Assembly (NCBI RefSeq): GCF_017614955.1
Contig: NZ_WVUH01000013.1
Location: 1-40,046 of the forward strand
Source: Micromonospora echinofusca
Lineage (GTDB): Bacteria; Actinomycetota; Actinomycetes; Mycobacteriales; Micromonosporaceae
DNA: 40,046 bases
Reading direction: 5' to 3'
In this document: positions 20,045 to 27,797 of the stretch, one piece after another
Position numbering within the stretch: the first letter of the stretch is position 1
Layout: the number at the start of each line of letters is the position of its first letter
Translations under genes and position numbers: made by a program
The notes under the pieces: model-generated
The model's input: only the letters and a program-made list of their open reading frames with translations
What the model was told of the DNA's origin: nothing
The model's database searches: none

Positions 20045-21693
20045 GACAGCGGCCCCCGGGGCTCGCTGCGGGACTCGTCCTCGCCGGCCCCCTGACCGGC
20101 CACCGCGGACGACGGCCGGTAGATGTGGAAGCCGGGCGGGGCGAGCAGGTCGTCCGGTACCGGGTCCGGCCGTAGCGGCGCGGGGGAGGTGGGCGCCGGA
20201 TCGTCGGCCGCCGCGCGTTCCCTGGTTGCCGCCCGTTCCTCGGCGGCGGCGCGTTCCTCGGCCGCCGCCTGCTCGTCCGCGGCGGCGATCTCCTCGTCGG
20301 TCGGCACCGAGCCCCGGAGCCGCTCGCCGCGCAACCGGCGGACCACCAGCACGGCGCGGATCGTGACCAGCAGAGCGAACCCGGCGGCCACCGCGACCCC
20401 CGTCCGGCCGTCGAAGGGGACCAGCCCCAGACCACCCCCGGCGACGAAGGCGAGCATCAGGGCGGTCTCCGAGTGGGCGAACGAACTGGCCCGCAGCCGC
20501 TCCGGGATGCGCTCGGAGATGGAGGCGTCCACCGACAGCTTGGCGATGCCGCTGACCAGTGCGGTGACCAGGCAGAACAGGGCCACCGTGAGGAGCGAGA
20601 AACGCAGCGCCGCGAGCCCCGCGACGCCGGTCACCACGAGCATTCCGGTGGACTGGATGCCGGTCGGATGGTGGATGCGCAGGCGGGTACCGATCGCGGT
20701 GGCGAGGAAGCTGCCGACCGCGAGGGCCGCGCCGACCAGCCCCAGCGCCCCCTCCGGACCCAGGTCGCGGCCGAACACCCGGGTGGTCAGGTCACCGCCC
20801 TTGATGGCGAAGGCGAGGAAGAGCAGCAGGAAGCCGTAGAGGCCACGCAGTGCGGCGGCGCCCAGCAGGGTGGCGATGACCAGTCGACCGGCCGGCCGGC
20901 CCCGGCCCAGCGGCCGGTCCCCGGTGTTGCGCCGCAGGCCGAGGGCGCGCAGCGGACGGGGTACCCGTTCCGGTGGCTCGGAGTCCGCCTTCGGGGGCAG
21001 CCGGAGAGCGACGACCATGCCGACCAGGAAGATCACCGAGGCGACCCGGAGCGGCCACTGCGGCCCGAACCAGAACGCGGCCAGGCCGATCGGGGCGACG
21101 AGGGCCCCCGCCACCGTGCCGTAGACACTGGCCCGCGCGCCGACCTGGGAGAGACCGAGCCCCTCCGGCAGCAGCCGGGGTACGGCCGCCGAGCGGGCCA
21201 CACCGTACGCCCGGGAGAGGGCGAGCACCCCGAAGGCGGCCGGGTACAGGCCGAACCCGTTGATGTAGTCGGAGATCAACCAGGCCAGGAAGGCCCGACC
21301 GAGCATGGTGGTGGCCAGGGCGTACCGGCGCCCGTGCCGCAGGTGGTCGAGCAACGGGCCGACCACCGGTGCGAGCAGCGCGAACGGCACCATGGTGACC
21401 AGCAGGTAGAGCGCCACCTTGCTGCGGGCCTCGCCGAGTGGCGCGTTGAAGAAGATCGTCCCGGCCAGGCCGATGGCGATCAGGGTGTCCCCGGCGCAGG
21501 AGACCGCGTGCAGGTCGAACAGGCGCACCATGCCGGTCTCGCCACCGGCGCTCCGCGTCCGGGCCTGGCCGACCCGTCGGGTCAACCAACGGCCACTGCC
21601 GATGGTCCCTCTGGCCAGCAGCCGGACCCCCCGGAAGCCGGTGCCGATGGTGCGCCCGAGCAGCGACCGGTCGGAGCGGGAGAACAGCGGCAT
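20041..21693 (-). CDS. MFS-type membrane protein with charged C-terminal tail
   Basis: A 550-residue member of the major facilitator superfamily. An N-terminal basic stretch is followed by about twelve hydrophobic segments; LLAPVVGPLLDHLRHGRRYAL is the cytosolic loop 2-3 motif of the family. After the last segment comes an Ala/Glu/Arg-rich region (EEIAAADEQAAAEERAAAEE and on), probably a coiled coil, and then a Pro-rich tail with FHIYRP. Rv0876c-like position in the gene order suggests a conserved actinobacterial protein, from memory; no substrate is known. ATG at 21693 is preferred because GAGGAT lies 8 nt upstream; ATGs at 21702 and 21720 are alternatives. mqnB is translationally coupled downstream. 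Confidence 0.83.
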   Translation of the reverse strand: MPLFSRSDRSLLGRTIGTGFRGVRLLARGTIGSGRWLTRRVGQARTRSAGGETGMVRLFDLHAVSCAGDTLIAIGLAGTIFFNAPLGEARSKVALYLLVTMVPFALLAPVVGPLLDHLRHGRRYALATTMLGRAFLAWLISDYINGFGLYPAAFGVLALSRAYGVARSAAVPRLLPEGLGLSQVGARASVYGTVAGALVAPIGLAAFWFGPQWPLRVASVIFLVGMVVALRLPPKADSEPPERVPRPLRALGLRRNTGDRPLGRGRPAGRLVIATLLGAAALRGLYGFLLLFLAFAIKGGDLTTRVFGRDLGPEGALGLVGAALAVGSFLATAIGTRLRIHHPTGIQSTGMLVVTGVAGLAALRFSLLTVALFCLVTALVSGIAKLSVDASISERIPERLRASSFAHSETALMLAFVAGGGLGLVPFDGRTGVAVAAGFALLVTIRAVLVVRRLRGERLRGSVPTDEEIAAADEQAAAEERAAAEERAATRERAAADDPAPTSPAPLRPDPVPDDLLAPPGFHIYRPSSAVAGQGAGEDESRSEPRGPLS

Positions 21694-21797
21694 GTGCACC
21701 ATCCTCGCCCATCGCGCCACCGGCTGTCGGCTCTGTCTTGCGAAGAGCTGCGGGGAGTGCCTGACACACGCCCGTACCCATAGGGAAGAATGAGCGT

Positions 21798-22619
21798 GTG
21801 ACCAGGACCGCCGCTACCCGCGCCGCCCGTCTCGACCAGGTCTGCGCCGCCGCCGTCGAGGTGGCCCGGGCTGCGATCACCGAGGTGGACCCGACCGACG
21901 TCGGCGAGCACCTCCGGGCGGTCGCCGAGGCCGACCGGGTGGTCACCCACTTCTTCGAGTGTCACCTCGACGGCTACCGGGGCTGGCGTTGGGCGGTCAC
22001 CGTCACCCGGGTGCCGCGCAGCCGGCACGTGACGGTCTGCGAGACGGTGCTGCTGCCGGGGCCCGACGCGTTGCTCGCCCCGGGCTGGCTGCCCTGGCAG
22101 GAGCGCCTCCAGCCGGGTGACCTGGGCCCTGGTGACCTGCTGCTCACCCCGCCCGACGACGAGCGGCTCGCCCCCGGCTACCTCCTCTCCGACGATCCGG
22201 CGGTCGAGGAGACCGCGTGGGAGCTGGGCCTCGGGCGGCCCCGGGTGCTCTCCCGGGAGGGGCGTGCCGAGACCGCCCAGCGCTGGTACGACGGCGACCA
22301 CGGCCCCGGGGCGCCGATCTCGGTCGCGGCCCCCGCCTCGGCCCGCTGCGGGACCTGCGGTTTCTACCTTCCGTTGGCCGGCGCGCTTCGGCAGTCCTTC
22401 GGGGTCTGCGGCAACTTCTACGCCCCCGACGACGGTCGGGCGGTCAGCGTCGACCACGGTTGTGGCGCCCACTCGGAGGCGCTGACGGAGACCCCCGAGA
22501 CGCCGGTGGACGAGCTGCCCACGATCTACGATGACAACGCGGTCGAGCCGGTGTCGGTCGACCGGGCACCCGGCCCGGTGGAGTCCGGCGAGCCGGCGGA
22601 GCCGTACGAACACCCGTGA
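21798..22619 (+). CDS. DUF3027-family protein
   Basis: A 273-residue conserved actinobacterial protein of unknown function. The N-terminal half includes TRAARLDQVCAAAVEVARAA and FECHLDGYRGWRWAVTVTR. The C-terminal region has the family hallmark CGTCGFYLPLAG with C-x2-C, then VCGNFYAPDDGR and DHGCGAHSE, whose cysteines and histidines could form a zinc site. The final 40 residues are acidic and Pro-rich. GTG at 21798 has GGGAAG 9 nt upstream. It is divergent from the MFS gene and converges on DUF2530. Confidence 0.87.
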   Translation: MTRTAATRAARLDQVCAAAVEVARAAITEVDPTDVGEHLRAVAEADRVVTHFFECHLDGYRGWRWAVTVTRVPRSRHVTVCETVLLPGPDALLAPGWLPWQERLQPGDLGPGDLLLTPPDDERLAPGYLLSDDPAVEETAWELGLGRPRVLSREGRAETAQRWYDGDHGPGAPISVAAPASARCGTCGFYLPLAGALRQSFGVCGNFYAPDDGRAVSVDHGCGAHSEALTETPETPVDELPTIYDDNAVEPVSVDRAPGPVESGEPAEPYEHP

Positions 22620-22635
22620 CGCGGTCGCGCCACTG

Positions 22636-22649
22636 ACCGGTCGACCGGT
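22636..22649. terminator. 14-nt palindrome between convergent DUF3027 and DUF2530 genes
   Basis: ACCGGTCGACCGGT is a perfect palindrome in the 45-nt gap between the two stop codons. It could help end transcription from both sides, though the stem has no loop beyond its own centre and no U tract. Confidence 0.25.
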
Positions 22650-22664
22650 GCGGTGGCCGCCGGG

Positions 22665-22910
22665 TCAGCGGTTGGCGCGGCGGCGCCGACGGTTGGCGTC
22701 GTGTCGCAGCATCACGGCCAGCCCCGGCAGCCCCACCAGGAACCCGGCGAGGCAGATCGACAGCCAGTTCTCGTGGCCGGTCGCGGTCAGCCAGTCCCGG
22801 AAGAACACCAGCAGCACCAGTCCGGCCACGGCCCAGGCCACCAGCCCGGCGACGGCGAACGGCACCATCGGCGGGTCGGGTGGTTCGGGGCGGGGCTGAC
22901 GCTGCGGCAC
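22665..22910 (-). CDS. DUF2530-family small membrane protein
   Basis: An 81-residue protein with a Pro-rich start, two transmembrane segments (about 15-36, MVPFAVAGLVAWAVAGLVLL, and 49-68, LSICLAGFLVGLPGLAVML), and the basic tail RHDANRRRRRANR. Size, layout and position beside MarR, the permease and DUF3027 match DUF2530 proteins of actinobacteria such as Rv0882 (from memory). Function unknown. It is divergent from the purine permease gene. Confidence 0.82.
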   Translation of the reverse strand: MPQRQPRPEPPDPPMVPFAVAGLVAWAVAGLVLLVFFRDWLTATGHENWLSICLAGFLVGLPGLAVMLRHDANRRRRRANR

Positions 22911-23000
22911 GGAGCAAAGAGTACGCGATCAACTTTCGCTGTGCGGCTGTGATCTGCGACGATGCGCGCGTCCAACGACTGATCCACCTGCGAGGACCTG

Positions 23001-24482
23001 ATGGATACAGCGCCGCCCGAGACAGGTAGCACCCCACCCGCTACCCCTCGCCCGCGCAACGGTTTCGACCGGTTCTTCGAGATCTCCGCCCGCGGCTCAA
23101 CGGTGAGCCGGGAAGTGCGCGGCGGTCTCGCCACCTTCTTCACGATGGCGTACATCGTGGTGCTCAACCCGCTGATCCTGGGCAGCGCCGTCGACGGTGA
23201 CGGCAAGCGGCTCGCCATTCCGGCCATCGCGGCGGCGACCGCGCTGGTGGCCGGGGTGATGACGATCCTGATGGGGGTGGTCGGTCGGTTCCCGCTGGCG
23301 CTGGCCGCCGGGCTCGGCGTCAACGCCCTGGTCGCGTACGAGATCGCACCCCAGATGACCTGGGCGGACGCGATGGGGCTGGTGGTCATCGAGGGCGTGA
23401 TCATCGCGCTGCTCGTACTGACCGGTCTGCGTACCGCCGTGTTCCGCTCGGTGCCGACGCAGCTCAAGACCGCGATCGGGGTCGGTATCGGCCTCTTCCT
23501 GACCATCATCGGGCTGGTGGACGCCGGGTTCGTCCGCCGGCTGCCGGACGCCGCGAACACCACCGTGCCGGTGGGGCTGGGCATCAACGGCAAGCTGGTG
23601 AGCTGGCCGGCGCTGGTCTTCGTGCTCGGTCTGCTGCTCACCCTGGTGCTGGTGGTGCGGAAGGTACGCGGCGCGATCCTGATCGGCATCCTGGGCTCCA
23701 CGGTGCTGGCGATCGTCGTCGAGGCGGTGGCCAACGTCGGCCCGTCCTTCGTCGACGGCAAGCCCAACCCGAAGGGCTGGGCGCTGAACGTGCCGGAGCT
23801 GCCGAAGACGGTGGTCGACACGCCGGACCTGTCGCTGCTGGGCAACTTCAACGTGCTCGACTCGTGGAGCCGGGCCGGCTGGCTGGTCGTGCTGATGTTC
23901 GTGTTCACCCTGCTGATCACGGACTTCTTCGACACGATGGGGACGATGGTCGCGGTCGGTCAGGAGGGCGGGCTGCTCGACGAGCGGGGCATGCCGCCGC
24001 GTACCCCGCAGATCCTGCTGGTCGACTCGGTCGCCGCCGCCTCGGGCGGGCTGGCCAGCACGTCGAGCAACACGTCGTACATCGAGAGCGCGGCGGGTGT
24101 CGCGGAGGGCGCCCGGACCGGGGCGGCCAACCTGGTCACCGGTGGGCTCTTCCTGCTGGCGATGTTCCTCGCGCCGCTGGTGGTGATCGTGCCCTTCGAG
24201 GCCGCGTCGACCGCCCTGATCGTGGTCGGTTTCCTGATGATGACCGCGGTACGGACCATCGACTGGACCGACTACGAGATCGCCATCCCGGCCTTCCTCA
24301 CCATCACGCTGATGCCGTTCACCTACTCGATCTCCAACGGGATCGGCGCGGGGGTCATCACGTACGTGCTGCTGAAGCTGGCCAAGGGGAAGGCGCGTGA
24401 GGTGCACCCGCTGCTGTACGGGGTGGCGGCGCTGTTCGTGCTCTACTTCCTGCGTGGTCCGATCGAGTCGGTGATCTTCTAG
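23001..24482 (+). CDS. NCS2-family purine permease (AzgA-like)
   Basis: A 493-residue membrane transporter of the NCS2 (nucleobase:cation symporter 2) AzgA/PbuG branch, which imports guanine, hypoxanthine or adenine with protons. The start FFEISARGSTVSREVRGGLA is characteristic, as are GLATFFTMAYIVVLNP, PLALAAGLGVNALVAY, and ITDFFDTMGTMVAVG (about residue 310). About 12-14 transmembrane segments. GAGGAC precedes the ATG at 23001. The last codons VIF-stop are duplicated just downstream. Substrate preference within purines is not predictable. Confidence 0.92.
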   Translation: MDTAPPETGSTPPATPRPRNGFDRFFEISARGSTVSREVRGGLATFFTMAYIVVLNPLILGSAVDGDGKRLAIPAIAAATALVAGVMTILMGVVGRFPLALAAGLGVNALVAYEIAPQMTWADAMGLVVIEGVIIALLVLTGLRTAVFRSVPTQLKTAIGVGIGLFLTIIGLVDAGFVRRLPDAANTTVPVGLGINGKLVSWPALVFVLGLLLTLVLVVRKVRGAILIGILGSTVLAIVVEAVANVGPSFVDGKPNPKGWALNVPELPKTVVDTPDLSLLGNFNVLDSWSRAGWLVVLMFVFTLLITDFFDTMGTMVAVGQEGGLLDERGMPPRTPQILLVDSVAAASGGLASTSSNTSYIESAAGVAEGARTGAANLVTGGLFLLAMFLAPLVVIVPFEAASTALIVVGFLMMTAVRTIDWTDYEIAIPAFLTITLMPFTYSISNGIGAGVITYVLLKLAKGKAREVHPLLYGVAALFVLYFLRGPIESVIF

Positions 24483-24514
24483 ATCGCCGCGTGGTGATCT
24501 TCTGGATCGCCGCG
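24470..24514. repeat. Tandem duplication covering the permease stop codon
   Basis: Two 22-nt units (24470-24491 and 24493-24514, period 23) are identical except that TAG in the first, the permease stop, is TGG in the second. Each reads GGTGATCTTCT then A/G then GATCGCCGCG. It looks like a slippage or short duplication event at the gene end. Confidence 0.75.
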
Positions 24515-24560
24515 CCGCCCGACTGGTCCGCCGCTGCCGGCGGTCGGTCCGGGTACGGAC

Positions 24561-24600
24561 GGTCAGGGCCGGTGCGGCTCCGGTCACATCGGCCCTGACC
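24561..24600 (+). terminator. Terminator hairpin downstream of the purine permease
   Basis: GGTCAGGGCCG (24561-24571) pairs perfectly with CGGCCCTGACC (24590-24600) around an 18-nt loop, followed by AGGTTTGATC. It stands 79 nt after the permease stop and before the MarR control region. Confidence 0.6.
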
Positions 24601-24637
24601 AGGTTTGATCTCGGTGAGAGCGGTCATATTCCATATC

Positions 24638-24665
24638 GTTAGCCAAGCTCATTAGTTAGGCTAAC
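24638..24665 (+). promoter_or_regulatory. MarR operator overlapping a leaderless -10
   Basis: GTTAGCC (24638-24644) and GGCTAAC (24659-24665) are perfect inverted arms centred 21 bp apart. The right part GTTAGGCTAAC (24655-24665) is itself palindromic and contains the -10 TAGGCT (24657-24662), which ends 7 nt before the GTG at 24670. A MarR dimer bound here would block its own promoter. Confidence 0.6.
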
Positions 24666-24669
24666 AACT

Positions 24670-25119
24670 GTGACGGAGTGGATGGTGATGGCGGAACGCG
24701 CCGGGCCGACGCAGCTGGCGACCCTGCTGCGCGACGCGATCACCCGACTCAACCGACGGGTCCGGCAGGCCCGCCCGGTGGGCGACCTCACGGTGACTCA
24801 GCTCTCCGCCCTGACCAGCCTCCGGCTGGCGGGCGCGCTGACGCCCCGTGAACTGGCCGACACCGAGCGGGTGCAACCGCCGACGATGACCAAGATCGTC
24901 GCTAAGTTGGAGGATCGCGGCCTCGTGCGGCGTACCCCCCATCCGACCGATCGTCGGCAGGTGATCCTGTCCCCGACCGAGGGGGGCCGGGCCGTGCTCG
25001 ACGAGTTCGAGCGGGCCCGCGACGAATGGCTCGCCAACCGGCTCGCCGAGTTGACCCCGGAGGAACGCGACACGCTGCTGCGCGCCGCCGAGATCCTCCA
25101 GCAGGTCGCCCGCGGCTGA
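24670..25119 (+). CDS. MarR-family transcriptional regulator
   Basis: A 149-residue winged-helix regulator. The dimerisation helices flank a DNA-binding core: LTVTQLSALTSLRLAGALTP, TPRELADTERVQPPTMTKIV as the recognition helix region, LEDRGLVRRTPHPTDRRQV as the wing, and a C-terminal helix with LTPEERDTLLRAAEIL. GTG at 24670 is chosen because a TAGGCT -10 ends 7 nt upstream; internal ATGs at 24685 and 24691 are alternatives. An inverted repeat covers this promoter. The MFS gene starts 73 nt downstream and is the probable target. Confidence 0.9.
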   Translation: MTEWMVMAERAGPTQLATLLRDAITRLNRRVRQARPVGDLTVTQLSALTSLRLAGALTPRELADTERVQPPTMTKIVAKLEDRGLVRRTPHPTDRRQVILSPTEGGRAVLDEFERARDEWLANRLAELTPEERDTLLRAAEILQQVARG

Positions 25120-25192
25120 CCAGCCGCCAGCAACCGGGTCCGCTTCGTCCGTCAGGTGGATGACGCGTACGACCCGAGGAGGCGCACCGAGA

Positions 25193-26470
25193 GTGCGGGC
25201 GAAGCTGAGCACGATGTTCCAGTCCCTACAGGTCCGTAACTACCGACTCTTCGCATCCGGGCAGCTGATCAAGCTGATCGGCGTGTGGATGATGTTCATC
25301 GCCCAGGACTGGCTCGTCCTCGAACTGTCGGACGACTCGGCCACCGCCCTCGGTGTGGTGACCGCACTCCAGTTCACCCCCGTGCTCCTGCTCACCCTCA
25401 TCTCCGGCCGCCTCGCCGACCGGTACGACAAGCGCCTGCTGCTCTTCGTCGCCAACGCGTTCTGGACCGCGCTGGCGCTCGGCATGAGCCTGCTGGTGAT
25501 CACCGGCCTGGTGCAGCTCTGGCACGTCTACGTCTTCGCCGTCCTGCTCGGGGTCGCCAACGCGGTCGAGACCCCGGTCCGCCAGGCGTTCGTCTCCGAA
25601 CTGGTCGGCATGCCGCTGCTGCCGAACGCGCTCTCCCTCTCGGCAGCCACCTTCAACAGCGCCCGGATCATCGGCCCGGCGCTCGCCGGTGTCGCCATCG
25701 CCGTCTTCGACGTCGGCCCGGTCTTCGTCATCAGCGCGCTCAGCTCACTCGCCCCGCTGGTCAACGTGATCCGGATGCGCCCCGCCGAACTCCACCGGGA
25801 GGCCCTGCCGCCGATCGAGGAACGCGCCTCGGCCCGGGTCGTCGACGGTCTGCGCTACGTCGCCCGCCGCCCCGACCTGCTGCTGCCGATGGCGCTGATG
25901 TCGGTGATCGGAATGACCTTGTTCAACTTCCAGCTCACCCTGGCCGCCCTGGCCAAGACCGTCTTCAACACCGGGGCCGCCTCGTTCGGCCTGTTCACCA
26001 CCGCGCTCGCGGTCGGCTCGCTGGCCGGTGCGCTGGCCGGAAGCGGCCGGCGCAGCCGCCCGTCGGTCTGGGTCGTGCTGGGCAGCGCGGTCACCTGCGC
26101 CGTGTTCGGCACCCTGGTCGGGCTCGCCCAGACGTACTGGCTGGTGGTGGCACTGCTGGTACCGGCCGGATTCTTCATGGTCTTCTTCGCCCAGGCGTCC
26201 AACCAGCGGGTGCAACTCGGTGTCGACCCGGCCTTCCGGGGCCGGGTGATGGCACTCTGGGTGCTGGTCTTCCTCGGCACCAACCCGGTCGGCGCCCCGC
26301 TCATCGGCTGGGTCGCCGAGACGTACGGCGCCAGCGCCAGCATCTGGATCGGCGGTCTGATCTCGCTCACCACCGCCCTGCTCGCCCTGACCTGGCAGTT
26401 GCGCCGTTCCGGCGCCCGGGTACGCCTGCGCTTCGTACCGACCCCGCGCTTCTACGTCACCCAACTCTGA
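25193..26470 (+). CDS. MFS transporter, MFS_3-type exporter
   Basis: A 425-residue twelve-segment MFS transporter of the enterobactin-exporter-like group. FQSLQVRNYRLFASGQLIKL opens the protein, LISGRLADRYDKRLLL is the loop 2-3 motif (residues about 70-85), and DPAFRGRVMALWVLVF is typical of the C-half. GTG at 25193 is preferred because GAGGAGG lies 10 nt upstream; the frame is open from the ATG at 25160, which would add 11 residues. It follows the marR gene on the same strand, a usual arrangement for a drug or metabolite exporter controlled by MarR; the substrate is unknown. Repeat family D begins at its stop codon. Confidence 0.88.
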   Translation: MRAKLSTMFQSLQVRNYRLFASGQLIKLIGVWMMFIAQDWLVLELSDDSATALGVVTALQFTPVLLLTLISGRLADRYDKRLLLFVANAFWTALALGMSLLVITGLVQLWHVYVFAVLLGVANAVETPVRQAFVSELVGMPLLPNALSLSAATFNSARIIGPALAGVAIAVFDVGPVFVISALSSLAPLVNVIRMRPAELHREALPPIEERASARVVDGLRYVARRPDLLLPMALMSVIGMTLFNFQLTLAALAKTVFNTGAASFGLFTTALAVGSLAGALAGSGRRSRPSVWVVLGSAVTCAVFGTLVGLAQTYWLVVALLVPAGFFMVFFAQASNQRVQLGVDPAFRGRVMALWVLVFLGTNPVGAPLIGWVAETYGASASIWIGGLISLTTALLALTWQLRRSGARVRLRFVPTPRFYVTQL

Positions 26471-26527
26471 GGTGTAAGGAAGGGCCCCTTCTTATCGCAT
26501 TTTGTATAGGAAGGGGCCCTTCCTAAC
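26468..26527. repeat. Palindromic repeat family D, copy 1, at the MFS stop codon
   Basis: Arms 26474-26495 (GTAAGGAAGGGCCCCTTC and on) and 26506-26527 (ATAGGAAGGGGCCC and on) pair at 20 of 22 positions around a 10-nt loop. With its flank TGAGGT at 26468 it is the near-exact reverse complement of 31544-31603. The TGA is the stop codon of the MFS gene. Each arm contains GGAAGGGCCCCTTC, itself palindromic. It probably serves as a terminator. Confidence 0.88.
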
Positions 26528-26584
26528 AGGCGGGAAACCCGTCAGAGCGCCGCCAAAGCGGTGGCGTGAACGGGCCACTACCCT

Positions 26585-26590
26585 TAGCGT
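26585..26590 (+). promoter_or_regulatory. -10 element of a probable leaderless promoter
   Basis: TAGCGT ends 7 nt before the GTG at 26598. The gap CAATTCC holds no SD. This supports the 26598 start over the longer frame that begins inside repeat D. Confidence 0.5.
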
Positions 26591-26597
26591 CAATTCC

Positions 26598-27107
26598 GTG
26601 GAGGTCCCGGACGGGCTCGTGCTGGCACTGGCGTTCCTCGGAATGGCCTGCCTGCCGATCGTCGTGGCCATGGTGCTCTGCGTCGACGAGTTGATCGACC
26701 GGATCGTGTGCGGGTTCGCCGACTGGCGCGAGGACCGGCGGGAACGGCGGACGATCAGCCACCTCGACCGGGCCGTGGAGGCCGACTCGTTGACCCGGGA
26801 CTACGACCTCACCGAATTCGACCGTACCGACCGGCTGAGCATCGAGCGGATCGCGGCCGACCTGCGTACCCTCGGCGGCCACCGGATCGGACTGCGCAGC
26901 CGGGCCGTGCTCTGGGACCCGGCCGTGCTGGCGGCGTACGACGAACGGCTCCGACAGGCCAGCCGCTGCCTCGGCATCACCGAGCATCTCGCGGAGTTGG
27001 AGGGCGTCGACCGGGAGATCGAGCGGATCCGGGTCGAGGGTGAACTGCACGCCGCCGGTCTGGCCCTGCCCGCAGCCCGGGGCGTCCGGGGTCAACACCA
27101 GCGTTGA
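26598..27107 (+). CDS. Membrane-anchored protein of unknown function
   Basis: A 169-residue protein with one N-terminal transmembrane segment (about 6-29, GLVLALAFLGMACLPIVVAM) and a charged cytosolic part that is mostly helical (FADWREDRRERRTISHLDRA, DRLSIERIAADLRTLGGHR, VDREIERIRVEGELHAA). I recognise no family. The middle LRQASRCLGI and LAELEGVDREIERI segments could form a short coiled coil. GTG at 26598 is set by the TAGCGT -10. Its stop codon overlaps the TTG of the following phosphodiesterase gene (TTGA), so the two are co-translated. Confidence 0.72.
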   Translation: MEVPDGLVLALAFLGMACLPIVVAMVLCVDELIDRIVCGFADWREDRRERRTISHLDRAVEADSLTRDYDLTEFDRTDRLSIERIAADLRTLGGHRIGLRSRAVLWDPAVLAAYDERLRQASRCLGITEHLAELEGVDREIERIRVEGELHAAGLALPAARGVRGQHQR

Positions 27108-27742
27108 GACTCTTCGTCGCGCTGTACCCGCCCGCCGGGGCGCTGGACGACATCTTCGCCGAGGTGGGCCGCCTACGGGTGGGACGGGCCGCCGCCGAAG
27201 ATGTCCGGATCCGACTGGTCGACCGGGAGAGCGCCCACATCACGCTGGCCTTCCTCGGCGACGTCGACGACGACCGGCTGCCCGAGGTGACCGCCGCCCT
27301 GGCCCGGGCCGCTGCTCCAGCGGCACCGGTGCCCACGGCATCCCCGCCGCCGGCACCGGAGGCACCAGGCGTCCCGCCGGCACCGGCCCCGCCGGTCGGG
27401 CCGCTCCGGCTCCGGCTCGCCGGGGGCGGAGAGTTCGGAGCGGGGCGGCACAGCGTGCTCTGGGCCGACGTCCACGGCGACGTCGCCGCGCTGCACGCAC
27501 TGGCCGGTCGGATCCGGTCCGAGCTGCACCGGGCCGGCCTGCCCTACGATGGCAGACCGTTCCGGCCGCACCTCACCATCGCCCGCCCACAGGGCCGGCT
27601 CGACCCGGAGGACGTGGCCCAGGACCGGGCCGCCCTCGACCGGTACCGGGGCCCGGCCTGGCCGGCGACCGAGATGGTGCTGGTCCGCAGCCACCTCGGC
27701 CCCCGGCCGCTCCACCACCGGTTGGCCCGCTGGTCCCTGTAG
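27104..27742 (+). CDS. thpR: RNA 2',3'-cyclic phosphodiesterase with Pro-rich insertion
   Basis: A 212-residue 2H phosphoesterase of the LigT/ThpR family, which opens 2',3'-cyclic phosphates on RNA. The two catalytic motifs are HIT (H45-T47 in ESAHITLAFLG) and HLT (H156-T158 in FRPHLTIAR). MRLFVALYPP is the typical start. Between the motifs lies an insertion rich in Ala and Pro (about 68-99), absent from the usual family members of about 180 residues. The TTG start at 27104 overlaps the upstream stop and begins the fold, so it is probably real. It converges on the aldo/keto reductase gene. Confidence 0.88.
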   Translation: MRLFVALYPPAGALDDIFAEVGRLRVGRAAAEDVRIRLVDRESAHITLAFLGDVDDDRLPEVTAALARAAAPAAPVPTASPPPAPEAPGVPPAPAPPVGPLRLRLAGGGEFGAGRHSVLWADVHGDVAALHALAGRIRSELHRAGLPYDGRPFRPHLTIARPQGRLDPEDVAQDRAALDRYRGPAWPATEMVLVRSHLGPRPLHHRLARWSL

Positions 27743-27797
27743 GGAACGGGTCAGCCGGGCCGCCTGGCTCGGCGCCGGTGAGTCGACGTCTCAGGGC

